DNA of 21,524 nt, from the NCBI GenBank assembly GCA_034437455.1, contig DAOTUB010000373.1, forward strand, positions 1 to 21,524, in the 5' to 3' direction. Below, piece after piece: positions 16,192 through 21,524 of the stretch. This DNA is from DAOTUB01 sp034437455 (GTDB lineage: Bacteria; Chloroflexota; Anaerolineae; B4-G1). Each line of letters begins with the position of its first letter. The first letter of the stretch is position 1. The notes under the pieces were generated by a model. That model did not search any database. It had not been told where the DNA came from and was given only the letters and a program-made list of their open reading frames with translations. A program made the translations under genes and the position numbers.

Positions 16192-17742
16192 TCACTCTCC
16201 CAATAATTCCTGGCGCGCTCGTTCTCGGAGCCGCTCTTCGCCCGCTGCCTCGTCGTAGGGGGTTTCGAGCAGTTGGTGTTTGATCTCTGGCGGAATTTCT
16301 AACTGCATATTGCCATAGGTGCCTCCACCGATTTGCCAGCCCTCGGGCGACCAGTGCATGCCCAGGCGGGCGATGGTGCTTGTGCCTGCGCCGGGAACCA
16401 GTTCGCCATCGGACAGGCTGAAGGTCCGACAGTAAACCCATCCAATGATTTGGGTATTCTTGAATTCGGCCTGGGTCCACAGGATGTCGAGATCGCAAAA
16501 CCCCTTGCCTCCAGGCAGTAACTCGAGGGGCAAGTGCGCTTCGATTTCCGCCTCGTGTTCACTAGCGTCGAAGGGGATAGGGGTTGGCGCTGGCGTTGGG
16601 GTTGGCGGCGGCATGGCAGGCGGGACCGGCATTTCTACCACTCGTTCTACAAAGACCTCCTTGTCAATCATAGGGAAGGGAGGGGCCTCCGTTGGCATCG
16701 GAGCGTCACGCCAGCCGGTCGAGCCCCAGTCGGTGCCAAAGACGACCAGCGATCCGGCGGCCAGCAGGGCAAGGATGATCAGCAATGCTATCAAGCCCCG
16801 CCAGCCGATCCGCCAGCGGCGCACCGGCTTGACCAGTTGGGTGGTCAGCAGGTAACACACGACGGTTAGCGCCAGGTAGATAGCTGTCGTGTATTGCCAC
16901 AGCGGGCGGACAAAGGTGGTAGGTGCAGGCATCATGGATGAAGAGCGGCTCATTATATCTGGCCCGCCGCCCAAGAGATAAAGCAGTTCGTAGCTCATTC
17001 CATAAAAGCCGCTACTCGTCCCCGGCGATATGATGGCCGAGGCCATAGCGCTGATCGGATTCACGTACATAATCTCGCGGGGCGGCATCTGATTGGTCAC
17101 AGCGCCGGTGACTATCCACAAGAACCCGCTGCCCAGGGCGAGGAAAAGGACCGTCAGGTAGCTCAAGACCATCGCCCGCCCGGTGCGCCGGGTCAGCGCC
17201 GAGAAGAACAGCCCCAGCGTGCCATATGTGATCGCCGTCAGCGCCAGCAGGCCGATCGCCTGGATCACGTCGCGCAGCGCCACCCCGCCAAAGAGAAAGA
17301 CGACGCTCGACAAGGGGATGGCGGCGAGGATGAGCAGGTTGACGTAGGTCAGCGAGGCGATCATCTTGCCCCAGAGGATGCTGGCCGGTCGCAGCGGCGT
17401 GACCAGGAGCATGTCGTAGGTGCGCCGCTCGATCTCGCCGCTGATGACGCCCGCCGTCAGCGCGGGCGTGACGAAGCAGACGGAGAGCAATTCCAGAAAG
17501 GCGAGGCCGATGAATAGCGTCTGGCCGATGTGAGCGCTCTGGGATGGATTGCTCATTCCATAGCTGTTCTGGACGGATGCCAGCGTGATCCGGTAGAGAC
17601 CGTAGGCGAGCAGTCCCAGAATCAGCAGGTAGCCGGTCAGGATCGCAAAGGCGCGCGAGCCGCGCATGTGGGTGCGCAGTTCTTTGACGATGATGGGGTT
17701 GATGATGCGTATTGCGTATTTCGTATTGCGTAACTGGATCAT
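16192..17742 (-). CDS. ABC-2 type transporter permease with C-terminal outside domain
   Basis: The 516-aa protein starts with an INPIIVKELRTHMRGSRAF cytoplasmic segment typical of ABC-2 permeases. Hydrophobic segments lie at about 33-52, 73-95 (LAFLELLSVCFVTPALTAG), 128-150, 160-180, 193-213, 285-300 and 318-338. The motif GVISGEIERRTYDMLLVTPL is a hallmark of the family. After the last helix comes a Pro-rich linker and about 130 residues likely outside the cell, with no known domain, which is unusual for the family. The ATPase is encoded 58 bases upstream. AGGT lies eight bases before the ATG at 17742. Residues 4-13 (LRNTKYAIRI) are coded by the ACG/AAT-type repeat, so the native start may originally have been different. 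The substrate is unknown. Confidence 0.92.
   Translation of the reverse strand: MIQLRNTKYAIRIINPIIVKELRTHMRGSRAFAILTGYLLILGLLAYGLYRITLASVQNSYGMSNPSQSAHIGQTLFIGLAFLELLSVCFVTPALTAGVISGEIERRTYDMLLVTPLRPASILWGKMIASLTYVNLLILAAIPLSSVVFLFGGVALRDVIQAIGLLALTAITYGTLGLFFSALTRRTGRAMVLSYLTVLFLALGSGFLWIVTGAVTNQMPPREIMYVNPISAMASAIISPGTSSGFYGMSYELLYLLGGGPDIMSRSSSMMPAPTTFVRPLWQYTTAIYLALTVVCYLLTTQLVKPVRRWRIGWRGLIALLIILALLAAGSLVVFGTDWGSTGWRDAPMPTEAPPFPMIDKEVFVERVVEMPVPPAMPPPTPTPAPTPIPFDASEHEAEIEAHLPLELLPGGKGFCDLDILWTQAEFKNTQIIGWVYCRTFSLSDGELVPGAGTSTIARLGMHWSPEGWQIGGGTYGNMQLEIPPEIKHQLLETPYDEAAGEERLRERARQELLGE
17705..17733. repeat. ACG/AAT-type repeat coding the permease N-terminus
   Basis: TGCGTATTGCGTATTTCGTA and the following TTGCGTAA are near-tandem 9-base units; on the minus strand they read TACGCAATACGAAATACGCA. 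They code residues 4-13 of the permease. Same type as 12601-12660. Confidence 0.6.
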
Positions 17743-17760
17743 TTCACACTACCTCGTTCT

Positions 17761-17792
17761 AACCTTGCGAAGGTTGCAGCCTTCGCAAGGTT
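17761..17792. repeat. 13-bp perfect hairpin between ABC ATPase and permease
   Basis: AACCTTGCGAAGG (17761-17773) and CCTTCGCAAGGTT (17780-17792) pair perfectly around a 6-base loop in the 58-base gap. There is no clear T-run. It may act as an mRNA processing or stability element between the two transporter genes, or simply be a dispersed palindrome. Confidence 0.75.
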
Positions 17793-17800
17793 GAAATCAT

Positions 17801-18766
17801 TTACGCTGCCTCGTCTTGAGTCAGTTGGAGAAAGAGTTCTTCCAGTTCGTTGCCGACCTGGCGGAACTCGGCGATGGCGACGCCATTCTGCACCAGGTGA
17901 GCCAGCAGACCGGAGGCGGATCGGTCGTCGCCGGAGAGATAGGTTTCGAGCCAGGCCTCCGCTGGGTCGTGGCCGCCGTTCAGCCGGATGACGTCGGCGA
18001 CGCCGGGAAAACCGACCAGCATCGCGGTCGCCTTGGCGACGTCGGATAGGATGTGCAGGCGCAGCATGCGGCCCGCCTGGGCGCGCTGCCGCAGCGCGGC
18101 GAGCGAGCCGTTGGCGACCATGCGGCCGCGCTCGATGATGCCCACCTCGTTGCACATCTCTGCCAATTCGCTCAGGATGTGGGAGCTGAGGATGATCGTC
18201 TTGCCCATCGCCGATAGCTCGCGCAGTAACTCGCGCATCTCGACCCGCGCGCGCGGGTCGAGGCCCGAAGCGGGTTCGTCGAGCAGGAGCACCTGGGGGT
18301 CGTGCACCAGCGCGCGCGCCAGGCAGAGCCGCTGCTGCATCCCGCGCGACAGGTGGCCGACGTCCTCATCCCGCTTTTCGGCCAGGTTGACCAGTTCGAG
18401 CAGCTCGGGGACGACGGTTCGCCGCCGGTCGGTGGGCAGGTCGTGGCAGCGGGCGAAAAAGTCGAGGTACTCCCACGCCGTCATCTCGTGGTAGACGCCG
18501 AAGAAGTCGGGCATGTAGCCCACGTGGCGGTGGATGGTCCTCGGCTCCCTCCGCACCGAGCGGCCCGAGATCGTGATCTCGCCCGCGCTCGGCTCCAGCA
18601 GGCCCGCCAGCATGCGCAAAGTCGTCGTTTTGCCCGCGCCGTTGGGGCCGATGAAGCCAAAGAGCGCGCCCCGGCCCACCTGCAAGTTCAGGTTGTCGAG
18701 CGCTAGCGGCCCGCGCCGCTTGTAACGTTTGCTCAGATTGTGCGTCTCGACGATCAAATCGTTCAT
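17801..18766 (-). CDS. ABC transporter ATP-binding protein
   Basis: The 321-aa protein has a full nucleotide-binding domain: Walker A GPNGAGKT at 40-47, signature LSRGMQQR at 139-146, Walker B VLLLDEP at 159-165, and the H-switch in ILSSHIL near 196. The Q-loop position reads GYMPDFFG, with Asp (87) in place of the usual Gln. About 90 residues follow the core, as in ABC-2 exporters that carry a C-terminal accessory region. It pairs with the permease encoded downstream. Its ATG overlaps the stop of the upstream membrane protein gene as ATGA (18766-18763), a sign of translational coupling, with GGAGG nine to ten bases before it. Confidence 0.96.
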   Translation of the reverse strand: MNDLIVETHNLSKRYKRRGPLALDNLNLQVGRGALFGFIGPNGAGKTTTLRMLAGLLEPSAGEITISGRSVRREPRTIHRHVGYMPDFFGVYHEMTAWEYLDFFARCHDLPTDRRRTVVPELLELVNLAEKRDEDVGHLSRGMQQRLCLARALVHDPQVLLLDEPASGLDPRARVEMRELLRELSAMGKTIILSSHILSELAEMCNEVGIIERGRMVANGSLAALRQRAQAGRMLRLHILSDVAKATAMLVGFPGVADVIRLNGGHDPAEAWLETYLSGDDRSASGLLAHLVQNGVAIAEFRQVGNELEELFLQLTQDEAA

Positions 18767-21168
18767 TGGGTGCTCCCTCCTGATGGCAACTCTCCTTCCA
18801 GGCTCAGGTCAAAATGGTAACACATCCCCTCCAGGCCATCGGCTTGAGCTTGCAAACGGATCGCGCCGCCAGCCGGGTTCACAAAGCGGTTGGGATCGGT
18901 GATGGTATATGCCTGGTCTGTCTTTTCGTCCTCCATCTCCACCCACTCGCCCGCCGTCCAGTCGTAGAGAGAGAGGTTGGGCAGTTCTGCGGCGGGATTT
19001 CCTCCTTCCAGGCCGGCGTGGAGGGTCAGCGCCGTCGGTTCGAGGCCGCGCAGCTTTTTGGGAAGCTGGTATTCCAGTACGGCCCAGCCCCAGGCGATAT
19101 AGAGCTGGCCGTTGGGGCCGCACTCGCCCGTTTCACCCTCGCTCTGGATCAGTTGGCCGGTGAGAAATCCCGGCGGCAGGCTCACCTGGCCGTCCTCGAC
19201 CGGCAGCGGCAGTTGGGCGACGACCAGGGTGGTTTGTAGCTGAGTCGCCTGCACGTCGGCCACCTGTATATCGAGGGGGTTGAGGTCGCTCCAGGCCAGG
19301 AGCGTCAGGTCTTTCAGCGTGGCGGGCGGCCCCCAGTTGGTGTGAAAGTAGGCCTCCAGGATACTCTGGCGCAGCATCGCCTCGCGTGGCATGCCGCCTG
19401 GTTCCTGATAGTAGTGCTCGAACAGCCCCCAGGGGAAGGGCGGCCCCATCTCCCCGCCTCGCAGTGTCGCCTCGAATTCCTTGCTCTCGCCGGCATCCAG
19501 ATCGCCCAGGGGAGCGAATCGCTGGCCGCTGACGAGGACCATCTCCTGCACGGGACGTCCCAGGCCGTTGTGAACGGTTCCGCGTACCTGGTTGCCCTCA
19601 ATGGTGAGATCGGCGTCCAGCGTCAATTCGTCCGCTTCCAGCCACGTTTCGGCCTGGAAACTCTGCATCGCCCACTGGTTGACGCCCAGGCCGCGCACCA
19701 GCACCGGGTCGCTCTGAAGGACGTCCAAATTGCTTGGAGCGTAAGGCGATCCGCCCCAGCGCCCCGGTTCGTACGACAGGGCGCTGACGAGCGCGCCTCC
19801 GCCGACCCGCACGTCGTAATCCTGGCGGGTGGGCGAAAAAAGGCCGACGTAGGAGCGGACCGCCGCGCGGCTGCCCTCTGCTGAGAGCGGGAGGATCGAG
19901 ATCTGGTTGATGATGACCTCGTTGCCGCGCAGGTTGTAGCCCAGCCCGTAGCCTCCCAGCGAGAACGCCGCCGTCAGGGTGGGGATGGTGACCCAGGCCC
20001 AGTCGAGCCGGCGCAAGCGGCGCAGCAGCAGGTAGTTGACCGGGCCGATCAGCAGGATGTACAGGCCGAGCAACAGCGCCAGCCAGCGGATCGAGGGCAG
20101 GTCGAGCGTCGGCAGGTTGCTCAGGGCATGGTTCATCTGCTCCGACTTGAGCACGTGGAGGGGAATGTCGGGCGGGGCATGGAGCGGCAGGGATGAGCCG
20201 GGTTCGAGCAGCGTTTGCCAAAAATCCAGCGTCCCGGCCCAGGCATCGAAGGGGCTGGCCGCCGGATCGAGCGCCAGGTAGCCGACCCAACCCTCGCCCA
20301 GCGTCTTTTGGATCAGCAGCGGTTGCTGGCCCTGGCGGATGACGGCCCAGCCCTGGTACTCGGTTGGGAAGGCTGCCAGGAATGGCCCCGGCGTGCGGAT
20401 CGGTTCACCGGCAAAATCGGCCAGGCCATCGAGCGCGCTCAGCTCGACCGTGGCATCCACGTTGACCGGTCGCAGCGATTCGGGCAGCCCGGCGAGCGTC
20501 TGGCGGGCGCCGATGCCTCCGCCGAGCAGCAGTTGGCCGCCCTGTTCGACCCACGCGCGCAGCGCCTCTTCCTGGGACGGCGTCAGGGACGTGGTGTCCA
20601 CGCCCGTCAGGATCAAGCAGTCGAGGGAGCGGAGCGGCTCGGCCCGGTCGGGCAGGTCATCGAGCGAGAGGGGGACGAACTGGATCGAGGCTCGACCTTG
20701 CAGGTTCAGTCCGCTCAGGAGGGCGAGGGCGTCAGGGTCGGGGGCGACGGCAGCGATGAGATATTCGTCCTGGGAATGGAGCGTGATTTGTACCTCGATT
20801 TCGGCCAGGACTTGATCGCCCTGCACCAGGCGCACGATGACCTCCTGGGCGAAGGTGGGCGGCAGGACGTGGAGCATCACCTCCTTGCGGGCGCCGGTCG
20901 GCAGGGGCGCGGGGGCTGCGTATGCCGCCTGGCCGCTGCTGCTGGCGATCTCGGCCCGGACCTCGGCGGTCAGGTCGTCGCCCGCGTTGCTCAGGTGGAC
21001 GCGCAGCGGCAACCACTCGCCGTATTTGGCGTGGCCGCCCAGGTAGGGTGTGGCGGTCATCGTGACGCCGTTGGTTTGGGCTGCTGCGGGCTCTGTCCAC
21101 GCTAGGCTCAGGATGAGTGAGAGCAGCAGCAACACCGTTCCGAATTTCAGTAAGGTGTGATGGGGCAT
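18763..21168 (-). CDS. Large membrane protein with amidotransferase-like fold, partner of ABC system
   Basis: From the ATG at 21168 the protein has 801 aa. A signal sequence (about residues 5-30, ending EPAAAQ) is followed by beta-rich domains outside the cell. A Rossmann-like segment (about 180-225: LDCLILTGVDTTSLT, then AWVEQGGQLLLGGGIG) resembles the ThuA/amidotransferase-like fold, without an obvious catalytic residue. Two membrane helices lie near 360-382 and 393-415 (LALLLGLYILLIGPVNYLLL), and a long beta-rich C-terminal region is probably outside. It is the first gene of the cluster and is coupled to the ABC ATPase; similar large proteins sit beside ABC-2 systems in gliding-type (Gld) clusters, but homology is not claimed. 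An in-frame TTG at 21183 is an alternative start; GGAGAAAG before the ATG favours 21168. No clear promoter is seen upstream, where a nested repeat lies. Confidence 0.88.
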   Translation of the reverse strand: MPHHTLLKFGTVLLLLSLILSLAWTEPAAAQTNGVTMTATPYLGGHAKYGEWLPLRVHLSNAGDDLTAEVRAEIASSSGQAAYAAPAPLPTGARKEVMLHVLPPTFAQEVIVRLVQGDQVLAEIEVQITLHSQDEYLIAAVAPDPDALALLSGLNLQGRASIQFVPLSLDDLPDRAEPLRSLDCLILTGVDTTSLTPSQEEALRAWVEQGGQLLLGGGIGARQTLAGLPESLRPVNVDATVELSALDGLADFAGEPIRTPGPFLAAFPTEYQGWAVIRQGQQPLLIQKTLGEGWVGYLALDPAASPFDAWAGTLDFWQTLLEPGSSLPLHAPPDIPLHVLKSEQMNHALSNLPTLDLPSIRWLALLLGLYILLIGPVNYLLLRRLRRLDWAWVTIPTLTAAFSLGGYGLGYNLRGNEVIINQISILPLSAEGSRAAVRSYVGLFSPTRQDYDVRVGGGALVSALSYEPGRWGGSPYAPSNLDVLQSDPVLVRGLGVNQWAMQSFQAETWLEADELTLDADLTIEGNQVRGTVHNGLGRPVQEMVLVSGQRFAPLGDLDAGESKEFEATLRGGEMGPPFPWGLFEHYYQEPGGMPREAMLRQSILEAYFHTNWGPPATLKDLTLLAWSDLNPLDIQVADVQATQLQTTLVVAQLPLPVEDGQVSLPPGFLTGQLIQSEGETGECGPNGQLYIAWGWAVLEYQLPKKLRGLEPTALTLHAGLEGGNPAAELPNLSLYDWTAGEWVEMEDEKTDQAYTITDPNRFVNPAGGAIRLQAQADGLEGMCYHFDLSLEGELPSGGSTQ

Positions 21169-21200
21169 AAATTCTTTCTCCAATCGCTTGTAGTAGATCC

Positions 21201-21362
21201 ACTAGTACTACAACGAGATTTCGTTGTTTCCGTCATTCCGAGCGGAACGGAGCGTAGCGTAGTGGAGTCGAGGAATCTCCCTGGTTCGACAACGAGAGAT
21301 TCCTCGACTCCCTTCGGTCGCTCGGAATGACGCATATCCCAAAGTCTCGTTGTAGTACTAGT
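21201..21362. mobile_element. MITE-like nested palindromic element
   Basis: An 18-bp perfect terminal inverted repeat, ACTAGTACTACAACGAGA (21201-21218) and its complement (21345-21362), encloses a second palindrome at 21232-21331. No coding capacity is credible: the 103-codon minus-strand frame that spans it is a by-product. The element lies 33 bases upstream of the first gene of the big operon, and 43 bases from the IS3-type end. Confidence 0.75.
21232..21331. repeat. Palindromic repeat copy 2 (same family as 10527-10628)
   Basis: The outer ends GTCATTCCGAGCG and CGCTCGGAATGAC match copy 1. The right arm differs from copy 1 at only 2 of 37 positions, while the left arm has an insertion (GGAACGGAGCGTAGCGTAGT region). 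It sits inside the 18-bp terminal repeats of another palindrome, so one probably inserted into the other. Confidence 0.85.
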
Positions 21363-21404
21363 TAGACGACAAAACACTCGTAAAAGTTCCAGTGTGCATA
21401 GTGA

Positions 21405-21524
21405 TGTTCCCCCGAAAAAGTGGATACTACAATAAGCCAAAATGGTGTATACTACCACTAACGGAGGAATATAATGACAAAGACCAGACGAACCTATACG
21501 CGTGAATTCAAGCTCGAAGCCGTT
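21405..21524 (+). mobile_element. Left end of an IS3-family-like insertion sequence (continues past the window)
   Basis: The stretch TGTTCCCCCGAAAAAGTGGA at 21405-21424 has the form of an IS3-type terminal repeat (TG at the outer tip). It is followed by a TATACT that could be a -10 box and by the start of a transposase frame at 21474. The right end and any target duplication lie outside the window. Confidence 0.7.
21474..21524 (+). CDS. IS3-type transposase OrfA, N-terminal fragment
   Basis: Only 17 codons are in the window: MTKTRRTYTREFKLEAV. The [RK]-R-x-Y-[ST]-x-E-F-K-x-E-A-V opening is the classic start of the helix-turn-helix OrfA protein of IS3-family elements, which binds the terminal repeats. 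GGAGG lies six bases before the ATG. Cut by the window edge, so the intactness of the gene cannot be judged. Confidence 0.85.
   Translation, partial: MTKTRRTYTREFKLEAV

Noticed and set aside
21147..21458. Minus-strand frame of 103 codons upstream of the large membrane protein
   Set aside because: It is made almost wholly of the nested palindromes and part of the IS end; it has no ribosome site and overlaps the start of the real gene.

Overview
The window looks like an accessory-rich chromosomal stretch of a GC-rich bacterium, most likely a Chloroflexota member (Anaerolineae/Caldilineae-like). That assignment is an inference from the gene families (large BatA/VWA membrane proteins beside MoxR and DUF58, PA14 and PD40 secreted proteins, a NarL-type regulator) and from the many short palindromic intergenic repeats. 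No rRNA, tRNA or CRISPR was seen.

Nearly all genes lie on the minus strand and read from right to left. The right edge (21405-21524) holds the left end and first 17 codons of an IS3-type insertion sequence on the plus strand. Next to it is a nested palindromic element (21201-21362). From 21168 down to about 3341 runs a tightly packed cluster: an 806-codon-frame membrane protein, an ABC ATPase (ATGA overlap), an ABC-2 permease with an outside domain, a coiled-coil membrane protein, a MoxR AAA+ ATPase, a DUF58 protein, a 1648-aa reading frame that looks like a BatA-type protein fused to a two-VWA/amidotransferase-like protein, then a small membrane protein, two short-spaced lipoproteins or secreted proteins, and a PD40 beta-propeller protein. 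A five-repeat PA14 secreted protein follows from its own strong promoter (3269-3296) and ends at a strong hairpin terminator (1078-1113). Left of that is a decayed C-terminal piece of a histidine kinase (plus strand) and an orphan NarL/LuxR response regulator (110-790, minus) with a clear promoter and an almost leaderless start.

Functionally the core resembles the widespread MoxR-DUF58-VWA modules, in which an AAA+ ATPase acts on VWA/MIDAS proteins at the membrane. Here it is joined to an ABC exporter-like pair and to a set of extracytoplasmic propeller, PA14 and lipoproteins. The joint job (assembly or quality control of surface proteins) is inference.

The most striking feature is repeat behaviour. 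At least six palindromic or short-motif repeat families sit at the gene junctions, and several run into coding sequence without breaking the frame: a 102-bp inverted repeat (exactly 34 codons) bridges two VWA genes, a C8/G8 palindrome codes a proline-rich loop in the coiled-coil protein, a 33-bp palindrome lies inside the DUF58 gene, and an ACG/AAT-type repeat codes the first residues of the permease. This recalls the in-frame palindromic elements of Rickettsia and is the best candidate here for something not yet described.
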